A DNA stretch of 52,462 bases from Candidatus Levyibacteriota bacterium (GTDB taxonomy: Bacteria; Patescibacteriota; Microgenomatia; Levybacterales; UBA12049). The DNA is taken from the NCBI GenBank assembly GCA_027459725.1, contig DAIDHK010000009.1, forward strand, positions 1 through 52,462, given 5' to 3'. The notes beneath the pieces were generated by a model, which was not told where the DNA came from, did not search any database, and saw only the letters and a list, made by a program, of their open reading frames with translations. The position numbers and the translations under genes were made by a program. This document shows, piece after piece, positions 25,516 to 33,830 of this stretch; positions within the stretch are counted from its first letter, which is position 1; the number at the start of each line of letters is the position of its first letter.

Positions 25516-26121
25516 ATGTTGAATAAGTTTAGGGGTGGTTTTACCCTCGTTGAACTATTAGTAGTTATAGCTATGCTGGGGATACTTTCTGCTGTTTTAG
25601 TAATGGCTATTAACCCTTTAGCGCAAATACAAAGAGGGAGAGATACGCAGCGTAAATCAAATCTGGCCAGCATCCAATCAGCTTTAGAGCTGTATAGACA
25701 TGATTTTGGGAATTATCCGTATAATTCCACGACTCCACCTGGGCTTTATCCTGTTTCCATGTCAAACTGTACTTCTGATACATTTCAGGGGACGATTAAT
25801 GGTGGAACTGTTACCTACTTACAGTCTATTCCTTGTGACCCTTTGGGTTTTTCCGCAACTTCCTCTACCTTTAATAAAGGTCAATATTTATATATTCCAT
25901 ATAATTCTTCTAACTCGCCTACATATATATGTAATAACTCATCAACTCCTTGTCTTAGTTATGTCTTAGTGGCCTGTCTGGAGAACGCATCTGATACTGG
26001 CGAAAATACATATAACGCTTCCCAGATTAGTACTGATTTTCCTTCATATGTTAGTCAAACATTATCAGGAACATCTCCAAGTTGTAGTTCAAAGGTATAT
26101 TATATTGTACAAAATCCTTAA
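25516..26121 (+). CDS. Type IV pilin-like protein
   Basis: Prepilin of 201 residues: MLNKFRGG then FTLVELLVVIAMLGILSAVLVMAINPLAQIQRGRDTQRKSNLASIQSALELYRHDFGNYP. The GRDxxRKxxLxxIQxAL segment and the following YP motif are typical of pseudopilins of the type II secretion G-like class. The C-terminal part has several cysteines that could form disulfides. It starts 7 bases after pilD and is followed by another pseudopilin. Confidence 0.88.
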   Translation: MLNKFRGGFTLVELLVVIAMLGILSAVLVMAINPLAQIQRGRDTQRKSNLASIQSALELYRHDFGNYPYNSTTPPGLYPVSMSNCTSDTFQGTINGGTVTYLQSIPCDPLGFSATSSTFNKGQYLYIPYNSSNSPTYICNNSSTPCLSYVLVACLENASDTGENTYNASQISTDFPSYVSQTLSGTSPSCSSKVYYIVQNP

Positions 26122-26128
26122 TTCTTCA

Positions 26129-26689
26129 ATGAATATGCGCGGATTTACGCTTATTGAGCTTTTGATTGTCATAGTAATTATTGGAATGGTGTTTGGTATT
26201 GCTGTGCCCTCATTTCAAAGTTATCGTTCTTCGCAAACCTTTAATCAGGCTGCTATGGATGTTGAGGAAACTTTGAGTGTAGCTCGCAACTACGCTGCGT
26301 CAAATGTCTATCCTTCAAGTACTGATGCCCAAAATGAACTTAATTCGGGTGGTTGTCTATCTCAAACAGCTGATTTTGTGGGATATGGTGTTTCTATTCC
26401 TGACTCGCTAAATAATACTGGTAATACAACATATTCCTTAGATATTGTTTTCACCTGTCCAAATGGTGGTGGAGTTTATGAGTACTATCCTGCAGACAAA
26501 ATTAAATGGGTCAAATCATTGCCAATTAGTCAAAATATCAGCTTTACTGCTGGTTCGTCTAACCATATTGTATTCCCTTTTTTAAACAAACCAATACTTT
26601 CAGGTTCAGTTACCTTACAGAACAATTTCACTCCGCCTTTAACAAAGACTATTAGCGTATCGCCGTCTGGAGTTATAAGCATGAATTAA
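26129..26689 (+). CDS. Pseudopilin (GspH/FimT-like)
   Basis: A 186-residue prepilin, MNMRG then FTLIELLIVIVIIGMVFGIAVPSFQSYRSSQTFNQAAMDVEETLSVARNYAAS. The 'VPSFQSYRSSQxFNQAAxDVxxxLxxARNxA' stretch resembles GspH/FimT minor pseudopilins. The ATG at 26129 (or 26135) is chosen because it gives a short leader peptide and follows the previous stop by 7 bases; a longer upstream extension would run through the end of the previous gene. Confidence 0.85.
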   Translation: MNMRGFTLIELLIVIVIIGMVFGIAVPSFQSYRSSQTFNQAAMDVEETLSVARNYAASNVYPSSTDAQNELNSGGCLSQTADFVGYGVSIPDSLNNTGNTTYSLDIVFTCPNGGGVYEYYPADKIKWVKSLPISQNISFTAGSSNHIVFPFLNKPILSGSVTLQNNFTPPLTKTISVSPSGVISMN

Positions 26690-26692
26690 GGT

Positions 26693-27277
26693 ATGAAATT
26701 TCAAAAAGGTCAGACATTAATTGAAATGTTACTTGCGATAGTAGTAGCCTCATTCTTGTTGGTTGCGCTCACAGCAATTATCCTGACAACATTTACAAAT
26801 ATTAACAACAATCAAAATGATTCAACTGCATTACAATTTGCTCAGTCAGGTATGGAATATATGAAAAGTCAGGCACAACAAAATCCAGTATTTTTAAGTA
26901 ATCTTTCAAATCAAGGTGCAAATTTTTGTTTAGGTTCTACTTCAATTACGGAAAGTGCGCAAGGTCCCACACCGACTCCTGATACAAATGGTAATATAAA
27001 TCCTTTACAACAGTGTTCATCCGGCACCATACCCCCCGCATATTTATTAGTGGATTCGATTGGACAGTTATACTTAAGGCAAGTTGGTATTACACCTAAT
27101 GGATCTCCTTGTACCTCAGGAGGACCATATACAAATTATTTAGTCGAAGTAAGTGTGGGTTGGCATGACAATAAATGTTCTCCTTCTTCACCCTTAGATT
27201 CCAATTACTATTGCCGCATTACAACATTAGATACATGTATCTCAAACACAAATGCATTACCAACTTCAGGATTTTAG
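26693..27277 (+). CDS. Pseudopilin (PilV/GspI-like)
   Basis: A 194-residue prepilin-like protein, MKFQKG then QTLIEMLLAIVVASFLLVALTAIILTTFTNINNNQN. Phe at +1 is replaced by Gln, while the +5 Glu is kept in QTLIE. Minor pseudopilins of the PilV/GspI type often have this looser start. It begins 4 bases after the previous stop, preceded by a short TAAGG. Several cysteines lie in the globular part. Confidence 0.8.
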   Translation: MKFQKGQTLIEMLLAIVVASFLLVALTAIILTTFTNINNNQNDSTALQFAQSGMEYMKSQAQQNPVFLSNLSNQGANFCLGSTSITESAQGPTPTPDTNGNINPLQQCSSGTIPPAYLLVDSIGQLYLRQVGITPNGSPCTSGGPYTNYLVEVSVGWHDNKCSPSSPLDSNYYCRITTLDTCISNTNALPTSGF

Positions 27278-27286
27278 AACTAAAAT

Positions 27287-27922
27287 ATGAATAATATTAA
27301 ATTTTCCAAGGGATTTACACTAGTTGAGCTATTAATAGTATTGGTATTAATAGGATTGGTAAGCGGAGTGGCTGGTAATATAATCAGTATTGTTTTACGT
27401 GCAGATAATAAATCATCTATGTCTGCGCAAATACAAAAAACAGGAGACTATATTATTAGTCAGTTTTCTAATTCGGTCAGGAATGCGCAGAGTTTTATTG
27501 CGGTTTCTACTAACCCAACCAGCGACTGTCGGGAAACATTGGGTAATGTAAAAGTTTCTGGCTGTATATATTCGGATGGTGATGCAAACGGTAATTTATG
27601 TGGCAGTACCACGAGTTATTCTATGGTTGAATATACTGATACTAATGGAAATGTATCGGCAATATCTTGTTCAGGGACTCCTCCTACTCCTTATTTTTTG
27701 ACGTTTGATAGTAGTCCCATACCTGCAACCCCAACTATTCAGCCATGGGTGAGCTCTTCTATTGCAGTAAAAAGTTGTGAAATAACTTGTTCGCAAGCAG
27801 CTGCTAACCAAGCTCCGGTTATTGGTATATCGTTTACTCTTGGCTCAGCTAATGTAAGTGGTGCAGGAGAGACAAATCAGCCTGATCAAACTTTTCAGAC
27901 TAGTGTCTTGATGCGTAACTAA
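27287..27922 (+). CDS. Pseudopilin (PilW/GspJ-like)
   Basis: A 211-residue prepilin, MNNIKFSKG then FTLVELLIVLVLIGLVSGVAGNIISIVLRADNKSSMSAQIQKTGDYIISQFSNSVRNAQSF. The long helix followed by a region with 'IxxQFxNxVRNAxxF' resembles GspJ/PilW minor pseudopilins. It is the last of four pseudopilins in a row (after the first pilin) and precedes a PilX-like gene that has its own promoter. Confidence 0.82.
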   Translation: MNNIKFSKGFTLVELLIVLVLIGLVSGVAGNIISIVLRADNKSSMSAQIQKTGDYIISQFSNSVRNAQSFIAVSTNPTSDCRETLGNVKVSGCIYSDGDANGNLCGSTTSYSMVEYTDTNGNVSAISCSGTPPTPYFLTFDSSPIPATPTIQPWVSSSIAVKSCEITCSQAAANQAPVIGISFTLGSANVSGAGETNQPDQTFQTSVLMRN

Positions 27923-27930
27923 AGGTTCCA

Positions 27931-27959
27931 TTGACAGATTATGAACCCCTTGCTACGAT
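27931..27959 (+). promoter_or_regulatory. Promoter of the PilX-like gene
   Basis: TTGACA (27931-27936), 17 bases, TACGAT (27954-27959), with the ATG 9 bases later at 27969. It could give separate control of the pilX-pilMNO half of the cluster. Confidence 0.55.
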
Positions 27960-27968
27960 AAAATAGCG

Positions 27969-28895
27969 ATGATATATATAAGTAAATCTAGAATTGAACA
28001 AGGGCAAATTTCTTTACTGATAATTCTTGTTGGTGTTATAGCTCTGTCAGTTGGTCTAGCTTTTGTTTCCCGTAGTATCACAGATTCCAGGGCTGCAGTT
28101 GCACAACAAAATTCCCAACAGGCTTTAGCAGCAGCAGAGGCAGGAGTACAACGTGCTATTAATAAAGACACTAATTTGTCTGGTGTTTCTGTAGGATCTG
28201 GTTCAATATCTAGAGTTATTGTAGCTAGTGTTGGAGGAACATTAACTATTCCACCCACCAATCCCGAGTTTTTTATAAATGGAGGAAGTCCTGTGCCGGC
28301 TGACGGAGGGGTTGATTTATGGATGGTAGACCACACCAATGGTGTTCCTGATTTTACACAAACCCCATATGCAGGTAATCTAACTATCTACTGGGCACCA
28401 AAAAATGACCTAACCGGGAATCCAACCAATTATGGTTGTAGCTCAGGTGCTATAGTACCTGCTTTGGAAGTCATAACCTATATGGGAGGTACAAAAGATG
28501 GTAAAAACAAAATAACAACCGCTATATCGCATAGGTATGTTTTCGATTACTGTGCTAGGATTCCAGGCACTTCTGCAAGTTCTGTCACGGATGCAAGTAA
28601 TGTTAATTTCAACGACAGTTATCTAGCCCCTCAATATCAAAATTTTAAATTTGATTATAGTGTTACTATTTCAACAATAGATAGTTTAAATCCTAGTTAT
28701 AGTACCTATCTAATTGAGCTGATACCTCTATATAACTCTTCGATTATGGGTATCGAGAGCTATTCATCAACTACGTTGCCTTCTCAAGGTAATTTATATA
28801 TCTCCACAGGAACTTCAGGTGATACACAACGGACAATTAGTTATTTTAATGGTTATCCTCAGTTGCCAATGGTTTATTCATTATATTCTAGATAA
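27969..28895 (+). CDS. PilX-like minor pilin/assembly protein
   Basis: A 308-residue membrane-anchored protein: RIEQGQISLLIILVGVIALSVGLAFVSRSITDSRAAVAQQNSQQALAAAEAGVQRAINK. The N-terminal layout (EQGxxSLLxILxxxxAL...Q...QALxAAEAGxxxAL) matches PilX N-terminal domains, which lack a canonical GFTLIE site. The large C-terminal part is Ser/Thr/Asn-rich. It probably joins the minor pilin tip complex or has an adhesive role. Confidence 0.7.
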   Translation: MIYISKSRIEQGQISLLIILVGVIALSVGLAFVSRSITDSRAAVAQQNSQQALAAAEAGVQRAINKDTNLSGVSVGSGSISRVIVASVGGTLTIPPTNPEFFINGGSPVPADGGVDLWMVDHTNGVPDFTQTPYAGNLTIYWAPKNDLTGNPTNYGCSSGAIVPALEVITYMGGTKDGKNKITTAISHRYVFDYCARIPGTSASSVTDASNVNFNDSYLAPQYQNFKFDYSVTISTIDSLNPSYSTYLIELIPLYNSSIMGIESYSSTTLPSQGNLYISTGTSGDTQRTISYFNGYPQLPMVYSLYSR

Positions 28896-28910
28896 TCCAA
28901 TATTTTAAAT

Positions 28911-29942
28911 ATGGCTAGCTCATTTGGAATAGATATAGGTACAAAGAAAATTAAAGTTGTTATGCTGCAAGGTGATCAAAATCGGCAGTCTCTCAAAGCT
29001 TGTATGTCTGCAGATATGCCAGGTCCAGGTATGTTATCCGAATCATCTTTCGATTTGGAAGAGATTTCTGAGACGATTAGACAGCTAGTCAAAGATGCCA
29101 ACATTCCCACCAGTTTGGTTAATGCGGCGTTACCCGATAGTGCAGTATATAGTAAAGTAGTCTTTATTCCGGAAATGTCGGCTAAAGACTTAAATAATGC
29201 TATTTACTGGGAAGCTGAACAGAATATCCCTGCCCCTCTTGCTACTCTAAATCTATCTTATCAACAATTAAGAAAACGAGAAGTAAATGGAGATACTATG
29301 CTTGAGGTTTTAATTGTCGGAGCACAATCTGCTATGGTTAAAAAGTACCGTAATGTACTGGAAATGGCAGGTTTGAAACCTCAGTGCTTAGAAACAGAAA
29401 TAATTTCGGTCATAAGAGCTATAAATTTAACCCAAAAATCTCCTACTACTATATTAATGAACGTGGGTAGATTTAATACAAGTATCGTGGTCATTGAGCA
29501 AGGAGTAATTAGTTTTATATATTCAATTCCCTTGGGTAGCGTGGCAATATCAAGAGCTGTGATGACACAATTTAACCTGGCTGAAGATCAGGCCGACCAA
29601 TATATAAAAGTATATGGCGTTTCAAATCAACCAACAGGTGAAAAGATAGCAAATGTTATTCAACCAATTTTACAATCTTTATTGACTGAAGTCAGAAAAG
29701 CGCTCGCCTATTACTCAGAGAAAAATAAGCAGTCTTCTACAGTTAGTCAGATTATTTTGTCTGGGCAGTTAAGTACACTTTCGGGTATAGATGTTTTTTT
29801 TGTTAAAAATTTAGGTATTGAGACAGTCATCGCCAATCCCTGGAAAATGCATTCGATTGAAAGAGTTCCTAAGCAGATTCTAGATACAGAAACAGATTAC
29901 GCAACTGCGGTCGGGCTGGCTCTGGTTGACTATGAAAAATGA
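28911..29942 (+). CDS. pilM: Type IV pilus actin-like protein PilM
   Basis: Cytoplasmic actin-fold ATPase that binds the N terminus of PilN and builds the inner-membrane ring. The 343 residues begin MASSFGIDIGTKKIKVVMLQ (phosphate 1 loop), followed by NAALPDSAVYSKVVFIPEMSAKDLNNAIYWEAEQNIP, the hallmark region of PilM. NVGRFNTSIVVIEQG is the second phosphate-binding motif. The gene overlaps pilN by 11 bases and so is translationally linked to it. Confidence 0.92.
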   Translation: MASSFGIDIGTKKIKVVMLQGDQNRQSLKACMSADMPGPGMLSESSFDLEEISETIRQLVKDANIPTSLVNAALPDSAVYSKVVFIPEMSAKDLNNAIYWEAEQNIPAPLATLNLSYQQLRKREVNGDTMLEVLIVGAQSAMVKKYRNVLEMAGLKPQCLETEIISVIRAINLTQKSPTTILMNVGRFNTSIVVIEQGVISFIYSIPLGSVAISRAVMTQFNLAEDQADQYIKVYGVSNQPTGEKIANVIQPILQSLLTEVRKALAYYSEKNKQSSTVSQIILSGQLSTLSGIDVFFVKNLGIETVIANPWKMHSIERVPKQILDTETDYATAVGLALVDYEK

Positions 29943-30462
29943 AATTAATTTTCTTCCCAAACAATTAGTTAGACAGGATAGCTTATCTAAAAGTGTTAAA
30001 TGGTTAAGAGTTGTAGCTCTGTTATTCGTGTTTGTTGTCCCGGTAGTTTCTATAGTTATCTTTCTGCTTACCTTTTTCTCTCCGTTAACTCAGTATCAGA
30101 TTACTGAAAAAAACCTAATTGCATCCTCGCAGGGTTTGTCAAATAAAATTGCCAAAATGCAATTTATCATTGATAGAACAAGAAATGCTACTAAATTTAT
30201 TGCATCTAGGAATTTATATGATCAGGTAATTCAAAGTATATATGCTCAAACAGGTTCTGATGTTAGTATTATTAGTTTATATATTAAAGATAATAAAATC
30301 TCTATTTTTGCTTCTAGCTCCTCACTTTTGTCTCTAAAAACCTTTGAAACAAACCTCAAAAACATCACATTGGTACATTTAACAGATTTTCAAACTACTT
30401 CTTTAGCAAACTCGGGTGGCGAAGGTAACTATACTCTTAACATTATGGCAAAAATACAATGA
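29932..30462 (+). CDS. pilN: Type IV pilus alignment protein PilN
   Basis: Bitopic inner-membrane protein of 176 residues. The short cytoplasmic tail MKNEINFLPKQ carries the INLLP-type PilM-binding motif (here INFLP). One transmembrane helix follows at about residues 25-47 (VVALLFVFVVPVVSIVIFLLTFF), then a periplasm-side coiled coil and ferredoxin-like domain. The ATG at 29932 is used because it places the INFLP motif at the N terminus as usual. It overlaps pilM by 11 bases and pilO by 4. Confidence 0.88.
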   Translation: MKNEINFLPKQLVRQDSLSKSVKWLRVVALLFVFVVPVVSIVIFLLTFFSPLTQYQITEKNLIASSQGLSNKIAKMQFIIDRTRNATKFIASRNLYDQVIQSIYAQTGSDVSIISLYIKDNKISIFASSSSLLSLKTFETNLKNITLVHLTDFQTTSLANSGGEGNYTLNIMAKIQ

Positions 30463-31181
30463 AACTAAGACATCCTTATAAATATTATCTATTTCTGTTC
30501 AGAGATTCCAAATATTATTTACCTACTATTTATTCAACGATTATTTTAGCCTGTATTTTGCTAATCGTTTTTGTTATATATCCCCAAATACAGAATTTCC
30601 TTAATATAAATGCACAGGTGAATCAGTTAACTTCACAAATAGCAACATTAAAGAATAATATTAATAACATTAGTGGAGTAAATGACAGCGATTTACAAAG
30701 TAATTTTGACTTAGTAAGTAGGGCAGTTCCGGCGAATAAAGATTTTTCAGGTGCAATTCAAGATGTTTCATCTGTGGCAATTCAGTCCAATGTAATACTC
30801 AATAATTTTACGGTGGTGGTTGGAGATTATTCTTCTACTTCGGGTATAGCCGGTGCCTCCTCCGATCAGAACTTTACGTTAAATATAAATATTCGAGGTA
30901 GTTCATCAGGTATTATAAATTTTCTATCTAAACTCAAAAATAGTCTTCCACTTATGAGCGTACAAAGTATTACTATCTCCCAATCACAAGCTATAATTGC
31001 ATTACAAGTATATTATGTACCCTATCATCAGAAGAATGTAGATTTAATTAGTACTAACTTGTCATTAAATCCAACAGATCAGTCTACATTAAATCAAATA
31101 GCAAATTGGAATACTAATAATATAGTTCCAGTTGTGAGTACAAATAGTAAAGGTAACTTGCCTACTTTTTCATCGAATTAA
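30459..31181 (+). CDS. pilO: Type IV pilus alignment protein PilO
   Basis: Bitopic membrane protein of 240 residues that pairs with PilN. A short cytoplasmic stretch is followed by a helix (YSTIILACILLIVFVIYPQI), a coiled coil (INAQVNQLTSQIATLKNNI) and a ferredoxin-like fold with the typical 'VPANKDFSGAIQDVSSVAIQSNVILNNF' segment. It overlaps pilN by ATGA. No pilP or pilQ follows; the next gene is convergent trmD 9 bases away, as expected for a monoderm pilus machine. Confidence 0.85.
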   Translation: MKLRHPYKYYLFLFRDSKYYLPTIYSTIILACILLIVFVIYPQIQNFLNINAQVNQLTSQIATLKNNINNISGVNDSDLQSNFDLVSRAVPANKDFSGAIQDVSSVAIQSNVILNNFTVVVGDYSSTSGIAGASSDQNFTLNINIRGSSSGIINFLSKLKNSLPLMSVQSITISQSQAIIALQVYYVPYHQKNVDLISTNLSLNPTDQSTLNQIANWNTNNIVPVVSTNSKGNLPTFSSN

Positions 31182-31190
31182 TCAATATTT

Positions 31191-31871
31191 TTAAGATTTG
31201 TGTTTAGATGAATTTAACTTGGCTTGTGTCATTCTCCAGCTCTTAATTTTTTTATGATTTCCTTCCATGAGAATCTTAGGTACTTCCAGACCTTCATAAT
31301 TAGCAGGTCTAGTATAGTGTGGATATTCTAAAAGCATTTGATCTGAGTTCTTTTCGCATAAGGAAAAAGATTCCAGATCGGTCGCATCTTTCTTTAATAC
31401 ACCATCCAATAATCTTGTAACACTGTCAGCTATCAACATAGCTGGAATCTCTCCTCCGGTCACTATAAATTCGCCAATAGAAACTTCTTCGTCAATAAAA
31501 TTTAGTATACGTTCGTCTATTCCCTCATAGTGACCACAAATTATAATTAAATGATCGAGTGCAGAATATTTACGAGCATTCTCTTGTTTGTATACCTTGC
31601 CTTTGGCACTAGTTAAGATTATCTTGCGCTTTGGTAAATCAGGCCTTATTGTATCTTGTAAAGCAGCATTTACCACATCCACTTTCATTACCATACCTAT
31701 TCCCCCTCCATAAGGAGTATCGTCAACTTGATTGTGTTTCCCCACGCCAAATTTTCTGATATTAACAAATTCAATTTCCACAAGTTTTTTAATCTGGGCT
31801 TGTTTGATAATCGAATGGTCAAAAGGACCTTGGAACATTTCAGGAAAAAGAGTAAGTATAGAGATAATCAT
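31191..31871 (-). CDS. trmD: tRNA (guanine37-N1)-methyltransferase
   Basis: Methylates G37 next to the anticodon using SAM, preventing frameshifting. The 226 residues start MIISILTLFPEMFQGPFDHSII, with QVDDTPYGGGIGMVMK and the trefoil-knot SAM site in IIICGHYEGIDERI...EVSIGEFIVTGGEIPAMLIADSVTRLL. It ends a same-strand run rpmF-nusB-rnc-rpsP-khpA-trmD, but a good promoter with a 6-base gap to its ATG shows that it can be transcribed alone. Confidence 0.96.
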   Translation of the reverse strand: MIISILTLFPEMFQGPFDHSIIKQAQIKKLVEIEFVNIRKFGVGKHNQVDDTPYGGGIGMVMKVDVVNAALQDTIRPDLPKRKIILTSAKGKVYKQENARKYSALDHLIIICGHYEGIDERILNFIDEEVSIGEFIVTGGEIPAMLIADSVTRLLDGVLKKDATDLESFSLCEKNSDQMLLEYPHYTRPANYEGLEVPKILMEGNHKKIKSWRMTQAKLNSSKHKS

Positions 31872-31877
31872 ATGCTA

Positions 31878-31906
31878 ATTATAGACAGGATAATAGACAG
31901 TATAAA
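31878..31906 (-). promoter_or_regulatory. trmD promoter
   Basis: On the minus strand, TTTATA (31901-31906), 17 bases, TATAAT (31878-31883), then 6 bases to the ATG. It predicts a leaderless mRNA. Confidence 0.6.
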
Positions 31907-31938
31907 CTTAGGGATTTCTTGGACTTAGTTTTAATAAA

Positions 31939-32175
31939 CTATTTATTGTCAGCGATCATGACATTAATGCGGCGGTTATTTTTTATCGCGACGATTTTCA
32001 TGATATTACGTATTGCACGAATAATTTTTCCTTCTTTACCAATAATTTTACCCATATCGTCTTTATGGACATGAATTGTGAAATTGTCAATTCCTTCAGC
32101 TTCTTGTTCTTCGATTACTACCTCCTGAGGATTGTCTACGATAGCAGCAACAACGAATTCGAGTGTATTTTTCAT
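31939..32175 (-). CDS. khpA: KH-domain RNA-binding protein KhpA
   Basis: A 78-residue single KH domain protein with the GxxG loop in DDMGKIIGKEGKIIRAIRNIMKIVA. KhpA binds RNA, usually with KhpB, and affects cell division and mRNA stability. Its place between rpsP and trmD is conserved across bacteria, which supports the call. It starts 2 bases after rpsP. Confidence 0.93.
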   Translation of the reverse strand: MKNTLEFVVAAIVDNPQEVVIEEQEAEGIDNFTIHVHKDDMGKIIGKEGKIIRAIRNIMKIVAIKNNRRINVMIADNK

Positions 32176-32177
32176 GT

Positions 32178-32402
32178 TTATTTAGCAATTTGAGATACAG
32201 TCAAGCTAGGTCGGGCACCTTTACTGACCCAGTATTTAAAACGTTCTAAATTTAGTTGTTTCTGTCCTTCTTTACCTTTTTGATACCAGCCTAAAACTTC
32301 CACGCTGTCCCCATCGCGTCGACTGCGCTTTTCTTTAACAACAATACGGAATTTTCTTTCTCCCTTTTTGCCTGTTCTTGATAATCTGATTACTAAAGAC
32401 AT
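32178..32402 (-). CDS. rpsP: 30S ribosomal protein S16
   Basis: A 74-residue S16: MSLVIRLSRTGKKGERKFRIVVKEKRSRRDGDSVEVLGWYQKGKEG, then WVSKGARPSLTVSQIAK. The length is slightly below the typical 80-90. It lies between rnc and khpA. A conspicuous hairpin lies in the 73-base gap upstream. Confidence 0.95.
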   Translation of the reverse strand: MSLVIRLSRTGKKGERKFRIVVKEKRSRRDGDSVEVLGWYQKGKEGQKQLNLERFKYWVSKGARPSLTVSQIAK

Positions 32403-32418
32403 ATGTTTTACTTATGAG

Positions 32419-32459
32419 AAATAGGTCGCAGTCCATATATATCTCTGCAAGGCCTATTT
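32419..32459 (-). other. Hairpin between rnc and rpsP
   Basis: AAATAGG (32419-32425) pairs with CCTATTT (32453-32459), and GCAG (32428-32431) with CTGC (32445-32448), around a 13-base AT-rich loop. No T-tract follows on the minus strand, so a processing site, an RNase III target or an r-protein leader is more likely than a terminator. Confidence 0.5.
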
Positions 32460-32475
32460 AGCTCATATGATTTTA

Positions 32476-33150
32476 TCATTTCTGTTGTATTTTCTCAAGA
32501 GCAGCTTTGGCTGCTTCTTCTTCAGCTTCCTGTTTAGATTTTCCAGTTCCTTCAGATAACAATTCCTCGTTTACAAATACCCCGATTGTGAAGATCTTGG
32601 CATGAGGAGGGCCTTCATCATGTAGTACTTTGTAAACAGGGGAATTATATTTCTGTGCTTGGACATGCTCTTGTAGGAGGCTTTTGGGGTCTTTAAAGGC
32701 CCTTCTGGAAACATAGTAAGCTATTTTAGGATATAATTGTTCTCCAATGAAACTTTTCACTACCTCAATTCCTTGATCCAAAAAAAGACCGCCGATATAT
32801 GCCTCAAAACAATTGGCTAAGAGAGAATCATTTTCTCTGCCTCCAGATTCCTCTTCACCATGTGAAAGTTTTAAAAGTCCGCCAAAATTAAGGTTTTTAG
32901 CCTGTTGAGCCAGGCTTTTGGTGTTAACAACTAGCGATCTTAGATTTGTTAAAATTCCTTCATTATATTCAGAATAATTCTGGTATAAATAATCTGAAAT
33001 GACAAATGATAGGATACTGTCACCTAAAAATTCCAGTCTTTCGTTTGATTCAATCTTTTTTTTCGATTCATTTAAAAATGAGCGGTGAGTGAATGCCTGA
33101 TTAAATAATTCTTGATTTTTATATTGTGGATACGTGTCTTTATTGTTCAT
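32476..33150 (-). CDS. rnc: Ribonuclease III
   Basis: Double-strand-specific endonuclease that processes rRNA precursors and structured mRNAs. The 224 residues have the signature NERLEFLGDSILSFVISDYLY and the second metal site in LLANCFEAYIGGLFLDQGIE. A C-terminal dsRBD (DPKSLLQEHVQAQKYNSPVYKV...GKSKQEAEEEAAKAALEKI) completes it. The start overlaps nusB by 11 bases. Downstream lies the hairpin at 32419-32459, a possible substrate for its own product. Confidence 0.95.
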   Translation of the reverse strand: MNNKDTYPQYKNQELFNQAFTHRSFLNESKKKIESNERLEFLGDSILSFVISDYLYQNYSEYNEGILTNLRSLVVNTKSLAQQAKNLNFGGLLKLSHGEEESGGRENDSLLANCFEAYIGGLFLDQGIEVVKSFIGEQLYPKIAYYVSRRAFKDPKSLLQEHVQAQKYNSPVYKVLHDEGPPHAKIFTIGVFVNEELLSEGTGKSKQEAEEEAAKAALEKIQQK

Positions 33151-33502
33151 GGTGGTCTTTTTTAAGGATGTTTCCCAATACTCCGTTAATAAATCCGGGA
33201 CTCGTAGAGCCTGAAAATTCTTTAGCTAACTCTATAGCTTCATCTATAATAACATTTGTTGGTTCCTTTTTCACGAAATCCAGTTCATAAATAGCCAGGC
33301 GTAAGATAGCCAAGTCTACTTTATTAATCTTTTCAGTTGGAAACTCTTTGGCAGCATCCTGGATTTTCAAGTCCAACTCTGCTTGGTGGTTCATAATTTC
33401 CTGAGCTTCTGAATTAATCTTTTGTTCATGAAATTCAATCTTAAATAGTTCTTTTATAAGATCCTGTCGTTTTTTATGTCTAGGATCGTATGCTGTTCTC
33501 AT
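33140..33502 (-). CDS. nusB: Transcription antitermination factor NusB
   Basis: All-helical RNA-binding protein of the rrn antitermination complex. The 120 residues contain the typical C-terminal half NKVDLAILRLAIYELDFVKKEPTNVIIDEAIELAKEFSGSTSPGFINGVLGNILK. The N-terminal part (DPRHKKRQDLIKELFKIEF) is as in other NusB proteins. It overlaps rpmF by 4 bases and rnc by 11, so the three are translationally linked. Confidence 0.94.
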   Translation of the reverse strand: MRTAYDPRHKKRQDLIKELFKIEFHEQKINSEAQEIMNHQAELDLKIQDAAKEFPTEKINKVDLAILRLAIYELDFVKKEPTNVIIDEAIELAKEFSGSTSPGFINGVLGNILKKDHHEQ

Positions 33503-33705
33503 GCAGTTTGCGCTAAAGAGGTTTTATTTTTCTTAACTACTACTTGATTACCTTTATAATATCCACATTCAGGACAAACTATATGTTCCGCATGTTTAGC
33601 TTGGCAATTTGGACAAACAACAAACTTAGCTAAACTAAGTCTAATACTGGCTCTCCTTTTACCTTGTCGCTGCCTAGAATGACGTTTCTTTGGTTCGTGT
33701 GACAT
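33499..33705 (-). CDS. rpmF: 50S ribosomal protein L32
   Basis: A 68-residue zinc-ribbon L32: MSHEPKKRHSRQRQGKRRAS, then CPNCQAKHAEHIVCPECGYYKG with four cysteines (C+ form). The ATG at 33705 gives the normal N terminus (PKKRxSRxR). A TTG 39 bases upstream would add a basic extension and is less likely. It starts the run rpmF-nusB-rnc. Confidence 0.93.
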   Translation of the reverse strand: MSHEPKKRHSRQRQGKRRASIRLSLAKFVVCPNCQAKHAEHIVCPECGYYKGNQVVVKKNKTSLAQTA

Positions 33706-33776
33706 ATTAGCTTGTATTTTACTTGATTTAGCCTTTTTCTGCAACTACCCTCTATTGTTTTGCCCCTTTGATCAGC

Positions 33777-33805
33777 TTGACAGCACTCGCTTACAATATG
33801 TAAGC
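33777..33805 (+). promoter_or_regulatory. TTGACA with adjacent palindrome before the 33831 gene
   Basis: TTGACA at 33777-33782 is followed by the perfect inverted repeat GCTTACA-ATA-TGTAAGC (33789-33805), where the spacer and -10 would lie. The -10 itself is unclear (TACAAT at 33792 is too close). It may be an operator-controlled promoter in the divergent region between rpmF and the 33831 gene. Confidence 0.4.
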
Positions 33806-33830
33806 TTTTAGTAAGATCAATGTAAGAGAT

